This document shows positions 50,156 through 58,972 of a stretch of 64,000 nucleotides of DNA, piece by piece. Position numbers and translations under genes: made by a program. How positions within the stretch are numbered: position 1 is the stretch's first letter; each line of letters opens with the position of its first letter. This DNA is from Vannielia litorea (GTDB lineage Bacteria; Pseudomonadota; Alphaproteobacteria; Rhodobacterales; Rhodobacteraceae). The notes below the pieces were generated by a model. That model saw only the letters and a program-made list of their open reading frames with translations. It searched no databases and was not told the DNA's origin. The stretch covers positions 1,984,001-2,048,000 of the forward strand of contig NZ_JAHVJR010000001.1 in assembly GCF_019801175.1 (NCBI RefSeq), in the 5' to 3' direction.

Positions 50156-50413
50156 ATGTCTCTCTTTTCAAAACTCTTCGGCGGCAAGAGCCAGCCCGCC
50201 GGCCCCGAGCCGGTCGATCACAAGGGCTTTTCCATCACGCCTTGCCCCGAGAAGGCGCCCGGCGGCTTTCGGATTGGCGCGATGATCGAGAAGGATGGCC
50301 AAAGCCACCACATGATCCGCGCCGATGTCATCGCCGATGAGACCGACGCGGTGGAGGCCAGCCTGCGCAAGGCCTGCCAGATGATCGACGAACAGGGCGA
50401 GCGGCTGTTCTGA
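50156..50413 (+). CDS. HlyU-like small protein
   Basis: An 85-residue protein of the HlyU family: MSLFSKLFGGK start, HKGFSITPCPEKAPGGFRI, HHMIRADVIADETDAVEASLRKA split over two helices, and the closing MIDEQGERLF. The family is named after the Vibrio haemolysin activator, but many alphaproteobacterial members are annotated only by similarity, and no haemolysin gene is near. It is placed 3 bp after the IMPACT-like gene and is probably the last gene of the hisB operon. Length is normal (85-95). Confidence 0.85.
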   Translation: MSLFSKLFGGKSQPAGPEPVDHKGFSITPCPEKAPGGFRIGAMIEKDGQSHHMIRADVIADETDAVEASLRKACQMIDEQGERLF

Positions 50414-50422
50414 CCGGCCTGC

Positions 50423-50878
50423 TCAGCCGAGCGACACCGTCCGGCCAACATGCCAATCCCGCACATGCCACTCGATCTCGTAGGTGGTTGAATTGATGTG
50501 ATTGCCGATCCCGATGATCTTGCCGTCATGCCCCTGCGGGTTGACGTAGAAGATGGTGATCCCGTTCGACTTGCCGATCTTACCCGATGAGGTGTGGTAG
50601 ACATCGTGGCCACGATACTTGCTGGTGTGCGAGCGGTTCGGCTCTTGGAACTTGCCGTGAGGCACATGCTTGTTGGGGCCGCTGGTTGCCTTGCCGGCAC
50701 CATCCATGAAGGCCGCAACAACGCTCTTGATGTTTGAGCCGCGCGACTTGCGCTCGCTGGCGCCCATGTCGAGCTTGCCGGCGATCCACTCTTCCATCTG
50801 TTCGGGGGAGAGAATGCCCATCGGGCCGGTGCCATCGGCATTCGCATGCCCCGACATTACAAGGGGATCATGTGTCAT
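50423..50878 (-). CDS. Hypothetical protein
   Basis: A 151-residue protein that I do not recognise. The first half is polar, with EQMEEWIAGKLDMG. The second half has a compact pattern: GHDVYHTSSGKIGKSNGITIFYVN followed by GKIIGIGNHINSTTYEIEWH, described here in pieces. The alternating strands with conserved-looking His and Lys could be a small alpha/beta domain like a toxin or nuclease-inhibitor fold, but no motif supports a specific call. No signal peptide. Codon use is slightly less GC-biased than its neighbours, which may point to acquisition. It ends 9 bp from the convergent HlyU-like gene. Confidence 0.55.
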   Translation of the reverse strand: MTHDPLVMSGHANADGTGPMGILSPEQMEEWIAGKLDMGASERKSRGSNIKSVVAAFMDGAGKATSGPNKHVPHGKFQEPNRSHTSKYRGHDVYHTSSGKIGKSNGITIFYVNPQGHDGKIIGIGNHINSTTYEIEWHVRDWHVGRTVSLG

Positions 50879-50977
50879 GATGCAGTCCTAATCGAGAAGT
50901 TCTGAAAATGGTGGACCTCCACCCTAACGCGACAGATGCCCTTACGTAAACCCGTCTCAATTTGCAGAAAGCTCGGC

Positions 50978-51790
50978 CTACGGCCCCGACTGCTCCAGCC
51001 GCCCGCCCTGCCGAACCTGCACCACGCGCTTTGCCTTTCCGGTGCGGTCGTCGGTCTCCACGTAGAGGCCACAGAGCGTGGCCTCTCCCATCGCGGGCTG
51101 AAACCGCCCCTTCGCCATGCCCGTCACGAACCGGCGCATCGGCTCGTCGGGCTCCATCCCGATGACCGAGTTGTAATCGCCGCACATGCCCGCATCGGCC
51201 TGAAATGCCGTGCCTTTCGGTAGCAGCTGGGCATCGCCCGTTGGGACATGGGTGTGGGTGCCGACCACCACGCTCGCGCGGCCATCGCAAAAATGGCCCA
51301 TCCCCATTTTCTCCGAGGTGGCCTCGCAATGCATGTCGATCAGCGAGGCCTGCACCAGCCCGCCGGGCACGTGCGACTTCAGCACCGGCTCGATCGCCGA
51401 GAACGGATCGTCAAAGCAGCGCTTCATGAAGACCTGCCCCAGCACCTGCGCCACCAGCACCTTGCGCCCGCCCGGCGCGTCATAGACCCGGAAGCCCTTG
51501 CCCGGCGCGTCCTTGGCAAAGTTGATCGGCCGCAGCACCCGTGGCTCCGAGCCTATGAAACTGAGCATGTCTTTCTGGTCGAAGGCATGGTCGCCGAGGG
51601 TGATCACATCGGTCCCGGCCTCCAGCAGCGCCTTGGCATGCGCACCCGAGAGACCGGCCCCCGAGGTCGCGTTCTCGCCGTTGACCACCACAAAATCGAG
51701 CCGCCACGCCTCGCGCAGGCCCGGGAGCCGCTCGGCCACCGCCGTCCGGCCCGCGCGCCCCATTACATCGCCAAGAAAGAGTATACGCAT
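50978..51790 (-). CDS. YmdB-type calcineurin-like phosphoesterase
   Basis: A 270-residue metallophosphoesterase (TIGR00282 type). The N-terminal GDVMGRAGR and VVNGENATSGAG, then LGDHAFDQKD, IDMHCEATSEK, VGTHTHVPTGD and the late MCGDYNSVIGM segment supply the dinuclear metal site. Bacillus YmdB hydrolyses cyclic nucleotides and affects biofilm and motility switching; the Gram-negative function is unproven. The protein starts at the first strand (MRILFLGD), typical for the family. It is followed by the unknown gene 99 bp away and preceded by the sodium channel 69 bp upstream. Confidence 0.92.
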   Translation of the reverse strand: MRILFLGDVMGRAGRTAVAERLPGLREAWRLDFVVVNGENATSGAGLSGAHAKALLEAGTDVITLGDHAFDQKDMLSFIGSEPRVLRPINFAKDAPGKGFRVYDAPGGRKVLVAQVLGQVFMKRCFDDPFSAIEPVLKSHVPGGLVQASLIDMHCEATSEKMGMGHFCDGRASVVVGTHTHVPTGDAQLLPKGTAFQADAGMCGDYNSVIGMEPDEPMRRFVTGMAKGRFQPAMGEATLCGLYVETDDRTGKAKRVVQVRQGGRLEQSGP

Positions 51791-51859
51791 GAGAAAGCCC
51801 TAAGCTGCATCGGGTCACAGGGCAAGATGCGGTGCATTGCCGGCAGGCGCGGAGGCTCT

Positions 51860-52633
51860 TTAGTTGCGCTCCGCCAGCCGTTTTTCGATCGCCTCGAGGC
51901 GGGCCAAAACCGTCTCGCGGTAGGCATCGGTTGCGGCCACGCTCTCCTCTTCATGGGCGGTCTGCATGGAGTTGACGACGAGGCCAACGATCAGGTTCAC
52001 CACAGCGAAGGTGGTGACCATGATAAAGGGCACGAAGAAGGCCCAGGCCCAAGGATAGACCTCCATCACCGGACGGACGATGCCCATCGACCAGCTTTCT
52101 AGCGTCATGATCTGAAACAGCGTGTAGGCCGAGGTGCCCATGTCGCCGAACCAGTCGGGGAAGGCGGCGCCGAAGAGCGTGGTGGCAATGACCGCGCCCA
52201 CATAGAACAGCAGCGCCATCAGCAGGAACACGCTGGCCATGCCCGGCAATGCGGTCAGAAAGGCCTCCACCACGCGACGCAGCCGTGGCGCGACAGAGAT
52301 CACCCGCAGCACCCGGAGCACCCGCAGGGCGCGCAGTACCGAGAAACCGTGGCCCGACGGCACCAGCGCTACCGCCACCACCGCCAGATCGAACAGGTTC
52401 CATCCACCGCGGAAAAACGACCACCCCCGCGCGCAGAGCCGCGCTGCGATTTCGACGACGAAGATCGCAAGGCAGATCGTGTCGATGATGACAACGAGGC
52501 TGCCCACACGGCTCATCACTTCGGGCGAGGTTTCAAGGCCGAGTACGATGGCGTTGAGCACAATCACCCCGGTTATGGCACTTTGAACGTCGCCGCGGTC
52601 GAGGAAGGCGCCGAGGCGCTCACGGAAAGTCAT
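51860..52633 (-). CDS. Voltage-gated sodium channel of the NaChBac family
   Basis: A 257-residue six-helix channel subunit that would assemble as a homotetramer in the inner membrane. S1-S3 run from about residue 18 to 88. S4 has four Arg at three-residue steps in LRALRVLRVLRVI (about 99-111), the voltage sensor. The pore carries the selectivity filter TLESWSM (Thr177-Met183), identical to that of NavAb, including the Glu ring that selects Na+. S6 (FIMVTTFAVVNLIVGLVV) leads to a C-terminal coiled coil (ARLEAIEKRLAE). Such channels are known from marine roseobacters and alkaliphiles; roles in motility, chemotaxis and sodium or pH homeostasis are proposed. Confidence 0.95.
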   Translation of the reverse strand: MTFRERLGAFLDRGDVQSAITGVIVLNAIVLGLETSPEVMSRVGSLVVIIDTICLAIFVVEIAARLCARGWSFFRGGWNLFDLAVVAVALVPSGHGFSVLRALRVLRVLRVISVAPRLRRVVEAFLTALPGMASVFLLMALLFYVGAVIATTLFGAAFPDWFGDMGTSAYTLFQIMTLESWSMGIVRPVMEVYPWAWAFFVPFIMVTTFAVVNLIVGLVVNSMQTAHEEESVAATDAYRETVLARLEAIEKRLAERN

Positions 52634-52712
52634 ATTCTGGGAGGGCTCCGACTGTTGTTAAGCCGTTACTTGGGGATGCGGCGAAGCAGGGTCAACCCGA
52701 TGAGCGGCAAGG

Positions 52713-53264
52713 TCAGAAAGTCAGCACACCGGCTTCGGTCACGATCATGTCAAGCGGCGCATCTGTCGGTTCTTGCGGCAAAAACTCCGCTTCTTGGGCA
52801 GAGTAGGCAAAGCCGATGGCAAGCACCGGGCCGTCGCGGCGGAGCAGTTCGAGCGTCCGGTCGTAGAACCCACCGCCGTAGCCCAGCCGCGCACCCGCGC
52901 GGGTGAAGGAGACCAACGGAACCACGAGAATCTCAGGCCGCATCACCTCCCCGGTCGGCTCCGAGGTGCCAAACCGCGCCGCGACCATCTCTGCCCCCGG
53001 CTCCCAGAGCCGGAACACCAGCGGCGTTGCGGGCGCGGTGATGGTGGGCAGCCCCACCGGCCCATGTGCGGCGGCCTCTTCCAGCGCGGGCAGTGGGTCG
53101 ATCTCGTCGCGCATCGCCATGTAGCCCGCGAGCGGCACGCCGCGATAGCCTGCCAATATCTCCGACAGATGCCCCGCCGCATGACCGGACCACTGCACAT
53201 GGGCCTCGGCCCTCCGCGCGAGGGCAGCCGCCCGGGCGGCCTTTTTCTCTTCCGCGAGGCTCAC
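52713..53264 (-). CDS. 5-formyltetrahydrofolate cyclo-ligase (YgfA)
   Basis: A 183-residue MTHFS enzyme that converts 5-formyl-THF to 5,10-methenyl-THF using ATP and returns stored folate to the one-carbon pool. Conserved parts are the N-terminal EEKKAARAAALARR, GYMAMRDEIDPLPAL, the substrate segment ILVVPLVSFTRAGARLGYGGGFYDRTL (given in pieces: VVPLVSF, RLGYGGGFYDR) and AIGFAYSAQE. The start is a GTG overlapping the MgtE stop (GTGA), so it is coupled to mgtE. A longer upstream reading lies inside mgtE and is not expected to be used. Confidence 0.92.
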   Translation of the reverse strand: MSLAEEKKAARAAALARRAEAHVQWSGHAAGHLSEILAGYRGVPLAGYMAMRDEIDPLPALEEAAAHGPVGLPTITAPATPLVFRLWEPGAEMVAARFGTSEPTGEVMRPEILVVPLVSFTRAGARLGYGGGFYDRTLELLRRDGPVLAIGFAYSAQEAEFLPQEPTDAPLDMIVTEAGVLTF

Positions 53265-54682
53265 AGCAGCATCACCGCCGCCAGACCGAGGAAGGCGAAG
53301 AAGCCCACCACATCGGTCACCGTGGTCACGAAGGCGCCGGAGGCCAGCGCAGGGTCGATATCGAACTTGTCGAGCAGCACCGGCACGAGGATGCCCGCAA
53401 GCCCGGCCACCAGCAGGTTGATGATCATCGCCAGCGCCAGCACCGCGCCGAGCATGGCGGTGTCGAACCAGAACCAGCCCACAAGCCCCATCAGCACCGC
53501 AAAGGCGAGCCCGTTGACGAGGCCCACCGCCGCCTCCCGCCGGATCACACGCCAGACGTTTGAGCCGGTAAGGTCCTTGGTGGCGATGGCCCGCACCGCC
53601 ACGGTGAGCGATTGCGTGCCCGCATTGCCGCCCATCGAGGCGACGATGGGCATGAGCACCGCCAGCGCCACCAATTGCGCGATGACCGCCTCGAACTGGT
53701 CGATCACCAGTGAGGCGAGGATCGCGGTCACGAGGTTCACTGCCAGCCACGGAAAGCGCAGCTTTGTGGTCTCCCACACCGAGTCCGTCACCCGGCTTTC
53801 ATCGCCCACACCAGCAAGGCGCAGCAGGTCTTCCTCGGCCTCGAGGTCGAGCACCGACATGGCGTCGTCGATTGTGATCACCCCCACGAGCCGGTCGGAA
53901 TGGTCGACCACAGGCACCGAGATCAGGTGATACTGGTTGAAGGCATAGGCCACCTCGCCCTCGTCCTGATCCACCGGCACGGTGCGAAAGCTGTCTTCGG
54001 TGATATCACTCAGCAGGGTTGAACGCGGGCTGGCAAGGATGCGGCCCAGTGCGACATAGCCCACCGGGTGCATCTTCGGGTCGATCAGGATGACGTGGTA
54101 GAACTGCTCGGGCAGCTCCTGCCCCTCGGCCCGCATGAAATCGATCATCTGGCCCACGTCCCAATGCTCCGGCGCGCGCACCACCTCGCGCTGCATCAGG
54201 CGGCCGGCAGATTCCTCGGGCCATGAGAGCGCCTCTTCCACCGCGATCCGGTCGGCGGCAGGCAGCGCCTCCAGAATTGCTTCCTGCTGCTCTTCCTCGA
54301 GGTCTTCCACGAGGTCGACCACATCATCGGAGTCGAGCTCCCGCACCGCCTCTGTCAGCGCCTCGGGCGAGAGAGCGCCGATCACCTCTTCGCGGATGGT
54401 TTCGTCAAGTTCCGAGAGGATCTCGCCATCGACGTTCTCGCCCCACAGCAGGATCAGTTCGCGCCGCGGACCCTCCCCGATCTGTTCCAGAAGGTCGGCG
54501 ATGTCGGCGGCATGGAGAGGGTCTAGCAGCTCCGAGAGCGTGCCGGTGTCATCGTTGAAGGTCGCCTCCAGCACCGCCTGCACGAAGGGCGTTTGCAGGC
54601 CGTATTCCTGCTCTTCGCGCTCCTCGGGGAGAGGCTCGGGGCGCTCGTCCTCCTCGGCGTCGGTGATCGGCTCTCGGCTCAT
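53261..54682 (-). CDS. mgtE: Magnesium transporter MgtE
   Basis: A 473-residue Mg2+ channel. The soluble N-domain (about 30-135) has helical repeats (ADIADLLEQI, DDVVDLVEDL). Tandem CBS domains (about 137-260, with MQREVVRAPEHWDVGQ and VVDHSDRLVGVITIDDA) sense Mg2+. Five membrane helices follow (about 290-470) with MPIVASMGGNAGTQSLTVAVRA, the central pore signature. The start is the ATG with AAGGAGG seven bases upstream; the longer frame starts in the divergent promoter region. Acidic residues in the first 25 positions are usual. The downstream gene overlaps by 4 bp. Confidence 0.95.
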   Translation of the reverse strand: MSREPITDAEEDERPEPLPEEREEQEYGLQTPFVQAVLEATFNDDTGTLSELLDPLHAADIADLLEQIGEGPRRELILLWGENVDGEILSELDETIREEVIGALSPEALTEAVRELDSDDVVDLVEDLEEEQQEAILEALPAADRIAVEEALSWPEESAGRLMQREVVRAPEHWDVGQMIDFMRAEGQELPEQFYHVILIDPKMHPVGYVALGRILASPRSTLLSDITEDSFRTVPVDQDEGEVAYAFNQYHLISVPVVDHSDRLVGVITIDDAMSVLDLEAEEDLLRLAGVGDESRVTDSVWETTKLRFPWLAVNLVTAILASLVIDQFEAVIAQLVALAVLMPIVASMGGNAGTQSLTVAVRAIATKDLTGSNVWRVIRREAAVGLVNGLAFAVLMGLVGWFWFDTAMLGAVLALAMIINLLVAGLAGILVPVLLDKFDIDPALASGAFVTTVTDVVGFFAFLGLAAVMLL

Positions 54683-54845
54683 CGGCGGGCCTCCTTCTAG
54701 GCGTCGCGGCCAACATATTGCACGTGCGAAAAGGCGCAAGGCGCAGCGGGGCGATTGCCGCGCCCCGCGTGAATTCGCCCTTGCGGCACTGCCCGCTGTC
54801 ATTTCACGCATTTACCAAGGCGCGGGCGGCGCTTACGCTTGTCGC

Positions 54846-56174
54846 ATGTCTGCTCCCGCCTCCCCCGACGCCGCCTCCGGTGCGGCTGCCGAGACCCTCC
54901 TGCTCGGGCAGATCCTTGATTTTACCGCTGACCCTTTCTCGAGCCCGCCCGAGGACTCCGCCCGCCACCTGAGCCGCGGCGGCATCGTCCTGCGCGGCGG
55001 TCGGATTACCGAGATCGGCCCGGCCGCCCGGCTGATCGAGAGCCACGCCTCCGCCCGACGGGTGGACTATGGCGCGGCCCTGCTCCTGCCCGGCTTCGTC
55101 GATGCCCATGCCCACTATCCCCAGACCGGCATCATCGCCTCATGGGGCAAACGGCTGATCGACTGGCTCGAGGGCTACACCTTTCCGGAAGAGAGCCGCT
55201 TTGGCGATGCGCTCTATGCGGCTACCATCGCGGGGCGCTACCTCGACCTCGCGATTGCCAACGGCACCACCACCATTGCCAGCTTCTGCACCTCGCACCC
55301 CGAAAGCGTGACGGCCTTCTTTCAGGCCGCCCAGGCGCGCGGCATGGCAGTGGTGGGCGGCAAGGTGGCGATGGACCGCAACGCCCCCGATGCGCTGAAA
55401 GACACCCCCGAGCGCGCTTATGACGAGAGCAAGGCGCTGCTGCAACGCTGGCACAAGCAGGGCCGCGCACGCTACGCCATCACGCCTCGGTTCACCCCCA
55501 CCTCCACCGAGGCCCAGCTTGAGGCGATGGGCGCCCTCTGGGCCGAGCACCCGGACTGTGCCATGCAGACCCATCTCTCCGAACAGGTCGAGGAAATCGC
55601 TTGGGTGAAGGAGCTCTGCCCCGATGCCGAGGATTACCTCGCCACCTACGAGAAGCACCGGCTAATCGGCCCCGGCGCGCTCTTTGGCCACGCCATCCAC
55701 CTGACAGACCGCGAGCGGGCACGGCTGGCGGAGAGCGGCTCGGCGGTGGTGCATTGCCCGACCTCCAACACCTTCATCGGCTCCGGCGTCTTCGATGCCG
55801 CCGGGTTGGTTGCGGGCGGTGTGGAGGTTGGGCTGGCCACCGACACCGGGGGCGGCTCTTCCTTTTCGATGCTGCGAACGATGGGCGCGGCCTATGAGAT
55901 CAGCCAGCTCAACGGCGCGGTGCTGCACCCCGCCCACCTGCTCTGGCTCGCCACCACCGGCTCCGCCAAGGCGCTGAGAATGGAGGCCGAGGTGGGCACG
56001 CTCGCGCCCGGATCGGCCGCAGACATCATCGCGCTTGATCTTGCCTCGACCCCGGCCATTGCCCAACGTGCCGCCCGCGCCCGCGACATCTGGGAGGCGC
56101 TCTTTCCGACAATGATGATGGGGGATGACCGGGCGGTGAAGGCCGTTTGGGTCAACGGAGTCAGCCGCCGCTGA
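54846..56174 (+). CDS. guaD: Guanine deaminase
   Basis: A 442-residue amidohydrolase converting guanine to xanthine in purine catabolism. Zinc ligands are in PGFVDAHAHYPQ (His88, His90). Further ligands are expected in MQTHLSEQVEEI and LFGHAIHL, and the catalytic Asp in GLATDTGGGSSFSML. The NTFIGSGVF segment before it is typical of guanine deaminases. Length is typical (430-450). It is divergent from mgtE and convergent with the CAP-domain gene; a second purine amidohydrolase lies 0.5 kb downstream on the other strand. Confidence 0.93.
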   Translation: MSAPASPDAASGAAAETLLLGQILDFTADPFSSPPEDSARHLSRGGIVLRGGRITEIGPAARLIESHASARRVDYGAALLLPGFVDAHAHYPQTGIIASWGKRLIDWLEGYTFPEESRFGDALYAATIAGRYLDLAIANGTTTIASFCTSHPESVTAFFQAAQARGMAVVGGKVAMDRNAPDALKDTPERAYDESKALLQRWHKQGRARYAITPRFTPTSTEAQLEAMGALWAEHPDCAMQTHLSEQVEEIAWVKELCPDAEDYLATYEKHRLIGPGALFGHAIHLTDRERARLAESGSAVVHCPTSNTFIGSGVFDAAGLVAGGVEVGLATDTGGGSSFSMLRTMGAAYEISQLNGAVLHPAHLLWLATTGSAKALRMEAEVGTLAPGSAADIIALDLASTPAIAQRAARARDIWEALFPTMMMGDDRAVKAVWVNGVSRR

Positions 56175-56183
56175 CCGGGCGGG

Positions 56184-56654
56184 TCAGCAATTGGAAGCGA
56201 GGTTGAGCACCCACTTGTCGCCCGCCTTGCCGATGCCAAAAAACCTGACATCGCGCAAAAGCATGTTCTTGTCGTGCGCCTTGGAGCCGCGCCAGCCCTT
56301 CATCAGAGCGCTGACTGAAGGGTAACCGCCGGCGATATTCTCCGCCGTCGTGCCCGAGCAACCGCGCCGCTTCATCCGGCTCCGCGAAGAGCTGCCATCC
56401 CGCCCCTTGTGCGAGAAATAGCCCTTGCGCGCCATGTCGTTGGCGTGATCCGCCGCGGCCTTCACCAAACCCGGCGCAGCGACCAGCGGCGCACGGCCCT
56501 TGGAGGCGCGATAGGCGTTGAGCGCCGCGCCGAACTCTGCGGTCAGATCACTTGCCACCAGAAGCGGCGCGGGCGAAGAGGCACGATCTGGCACCTTGGC
56601 GTTCGCCGTCCCCGCAAGGATCAGAACGGCAAGAGCGGTCGCTAAACGTTTCAT
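56184..56654 (-). CDS. CAP/SCP-domain secreted protein
   Basis: A 156-residue protein with a cleavable Sec signal peptide (MKRLATALAVLILAGTANA, predicted cut after ANA). The mature part is a CAP (CRISP/antigen 5/PR-1) domain: LNAYRASKGRAPL, HANDMARKGYFSHKGRDG, AENIAGGYPS and MKGWRGSKAHDKNML, with the cavity His residues present. Two Cys (in RGCSG and at the C-terminus) could form a disulfide. Bacterial CAP proteins are periplasmic or extracellular; function is usually unknown. CAGGAG lies nine bases before the ATG. Confidence 0.88.
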   Translation of the reverse strand: MKRLATALAVLILAGTANAKVPDRASSPAPLLVASDLTAEFGAALNAYRASKGRAPLVAAPGLVKAAADHANDMARKGYFSHKGRDGSSSRSRMKRRGCSGTTAENIAGGYPSVSALMKGWRGSKAHDKNMLLRDVRFFGIGKAGDKWVLNLASNC

Positions 56655-56717
56655 GGCGTGGTCTCCTGAGCTGCGCCCATCTGAGGGCAAGGCCGAAGGG
56701 CGGTCAACCGCTCTGGG

Positions 56718-58058
56718 TCACTCCGCCCGCATCAGGCGGGCGGTCGCCTTTGAGGCCTGTGCTGCGATGGCGCGTGCATCGGCCTGCACCAGTTCGCCGC
56801 CTTGCACCACCACGCGCCCCTCCACGAAGAGGTCACGCACCCGCTTTGGGCCGGCCAGAAGCAGCGCCGCCCGATCCCAGTTTCCAGCGGACTCGATGGT
56901 GCTCATGTCCCAGATCGCAAGATCGGCGCGAAAGCCGGAGCGGATCTGGCCCAGATGGCTGCCCCGACCGAGCACCTCCGCCCCACCGCGCGTGGCGATG
57001 CGCAGCGCCCCGCGGGCTGGCATTGCATCCGCCCCGTCTCGAACGCGGGCCACGAGCAAGGCCATACGCGCTTCGGCCACCAGATTGCCTGCGTCATTCG
57101 AGGCGGAGCCATCCACGCCCAGCCCCACTGGCACGCCGGCATCCCGCATCGCTCGCACCGGCGCGATGCCCGAGCCGAGGCGGCAATTGGAACAAGGGCA
57201 ATGGGCCACGCCGGTCTTGGTATGGGCGAACAGGTTGATCTCGCCCGCGTCCAGCTTCACGCAATGGGCATGCCACACATCCTCGCCGACCCAGCCCAGC
57301 TCCTCGGAATATTGCCCCGGACGGCAACCAAAGTTGGCCTCCGAATAGGCGATGTCTTCCTCGTTCTCAGCCAGATGGGTGTGCAGCCGCACCCCCTTTT
57401 CGCGGGCCAACAGCGCCGCGTCGCGCATCAACTCCCGGCTCACCGAAAACGGAGAACACGGCGCGAGGCCGACTTGTACCATCGCCGCATCAGAGGGGTC
57501 GTGGAAGGCCTGCACCACCCGTTCGCTATCCGCCAAGATGGCCGCCTCATCCTCCACCAGCGCGTCGGGCGGCAGCCCGCCCTTGCTCTCGCCTATGCTC
57601 ATCGACCCGCGGGTGGCCAGAAAGCGGATGCCGACTTTCGAGGCCCCTTCGATGCTGTCCTCCAGCCGCGCCCCGTTCGGGAAGAGATAGAGATGATCTG
57701 AACTCATCGAACAGCCCGATAGCGCCAGTTCTGCGCAGGCCAGCTGAGCAGAGAGGCGGATATCATCCGGCGTCATCCGGCCCCAGATCGGGTAGAGCGC
57801 CTGAAGCCAGCCGAATAGCAGGGCATCCTGCCCGGCGGGAACGGCGCGGGTGAGGCTCTGAAACATGTGGTGATGCGTGTTCACCAGGCCGGGGGTCACA
57901 AGGCAGCCCTCGGCGTTGACCACGTCTGCATCGCCGGGCGCGAGGTTGGGGCCGATCTCATCGATCACACCGCCGCGCAAGCGCACGTCCAGCTCACCCT
58001 CGGTCCCGGTATCGTCCATGCAAAGCACGTGGCCGCCCCGGATGAGCCGGTGGGTCAT
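56718..58058 (-). CDS. 8-oxoguanine deaminase (Atz/Trz amidohydrolase family)
   Basis: A 446-residue amidohydrolase. Zinc site GLVNTHHHMFQSLTRAVP at the start of the barrel, THLAENEEDIAYSE, HAHCVKL and the catalytic Asp in GLGVDGSASND are all present. CPCSNCRLGSGIAPV and the MSSDHLYLFPNG loop fit the 8-oxoguanine deaminase subgroup (formerly called hydroxydechloroatrazine ethylaminohydrolase), which detoxifies oxidised guanine to urate. Other guanine-like substrates remain possible. The ATG overlaps the stop of the upstream IMPase gene (ATGA), so both are co-translated. Confidence 0.85.
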   Translation of the reverse strand: MTHRLIRGGHVLCMDDTGTEGELDVRLRGGVIDEIGPNLAPGDADVVNAEGCLVTPGLVNTHHHMFQSLTRAVPAGQDALLFGWLQALYPIWGRMTPDDIRLSAQLACAELALSGCSMSSDHLYLFPNGARLEDSIEGASKVGIRFLATRGSMSIGESKGGLPPDALVEDEAAILADSERVVQAFHDPSDAAMVQVGLAPCSPFSVSRELMRDAALLAREKGVRLHTHLAENEEDIAYSEANFGCRPGQYSEELGWVGEDVWHAHCVKLDAGEINLFAHTKTGVAHCPCSNCRLGSGIAPVRAMRDAGVPVGLGVDGSASNDAGNLVAEARMALLVARVRDGADAMPARGALRIATRGGAEVLGRGSHLGQIRSGFRADLAIWDMSTIESAGNWDRAALLLAGPKRVRDLFVEGRVVVQGGELVQADARAIAAQASKATARLMRAE

Positions 58059-58870
58059 GCGCCCTGCTCCGCCAGCAGCGCCATTGCCGCGCGGTGCAGT
58101 TCGGGCGTGGCGGCAGCGAGCGCCCTGCCCCCCTCGTGCACCGGGCCGCCCTCCCAATCCGTCACGATACCGCCCGCCGCCTCGATCACCGCAATCGGCG
58201 CGGCGATGTCGTAACTTTGCAGCCCCGCCTCGATAACGAGGTCGAGCTGCCCAAGGGCAAGCAGGGCGTAGGCGTAGCAATCCAACCCATAGCGGGTGAG
58301 CTGCACCTTGCGCGCCACCCTTTGAAACGCCGCCGCCTCAGCCTCTGTGCCGACCTCGGGAAAGGTTGTGAAGAGCGTCGCCTCCGCCAGCGAACGGCCC
58401 TCGCGCACCCTCAAAGGGGCCTCGCCGTAGGGATGGGCCAACTTCACAGCGCCCAATCCGCCCTCGAACCGCTCCGCTGTATAGGGCTGGTCGATGATGC
58501 CGTAGAACGGGCCGCGCGTGTCCTGCAAGGCGATGAGCACGCCCCAGCTTGCCGTGCCGGAGATAAAGGCGCGGGTGCCATCGATCGGGTCGAGCACCCA
58601 GGTCAGCCCGCTCTCACCCGCCTGTCGGCCGAACTCCTCACCAAGAACGGCATCTTGCGGGCGCAGCTCGGCCAGAACGGCACGCATGGCCTCTTCTGCC
58701 GCCCGGTCGGCCAATGTGACCGGGTCAAAGCCGCCTTGGCCGTCCTTGTTCTCTGCCGTCAGCGGCGTGCGGAAATACGGCAGGATCGCCGCTCGCGCAG
58801 CCTCCGCCATCGCGGCGCCGCAGGCCCGGAGTGCCGCCGCATCTTCTGCTGTCAGGTCTTCTCGTCTCAT
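58055..58870 (-). CDS. hisN: Inositol-monophosphatase-family protein, probable histidinol-phosphatase HisN
   Basis: A 271-residue Mg-dependent phosphatase. LGEEFG, VLDPIDGTRAFISG and YDIAAPIAVIEAAGG are the three metal-site motifs of the IMPase family. Within the family, the DGTRAFISG variant with TRAF and WGVLIAL following matches HisN-type histidinol-phosphate phosphatases, common in Alphaproteobacteria that lack the HisB phosphatase domain; hisB in this window indeed lacks that domain. A general inositol or 3'(2'),5'-bisphosphate phosphatase cannot be excluded. It is the first gene of a two-gene operon with 8-oxoguanine deaminase. Confidence 0.85.
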   Translation of the reverse strand: MRREDLTAEDAAALRACGAAMAEAARAAILPYFRTPLTAENKDGQGGFDPVTLADRAAEEAMRAVLAELRPQDAVLGEEFGRQAGESGLTWVLDPIDGTRAFISGTASWGVLIALQDTRGPFYGIIDQPYTAERFEGGLGAVKLAHPYGEAPLRVREGRSLAEATLFTTFPEVGTEAEAAAFQRVARKVQLTRYGLDCYAYALLALGQLDLVIEAGLQSYDIAAPIAVIEAAGGIVTDWEGGPVHEGGRALAAATPELHRAAMALLAEQGA

Positions 58871-58912
58871 AAGGCACCCCCTGCCTGAGCCTTAGCGCAG
58901 GCGCCCCAACGA

Positions 58913-58937
58913 GAAAAGCGCCCCAAAGCGGGGCGCT
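58913..58937 (-). terminator. Intrinsic terminator of the XRE regulator gene
   Basis: On the minus strand an 8-bp stem (AGCGCCCC / GGGGCGCT) with loop GCTTT is followed by TTTT. It lies 36 bp behind the XRE gene stop and separates it from hisN on the same strand. Confidence 0.8.
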
Positions 58938-58972
58938 CTCCTGAAAAACACGATTGTACGATTACAAGCGGG

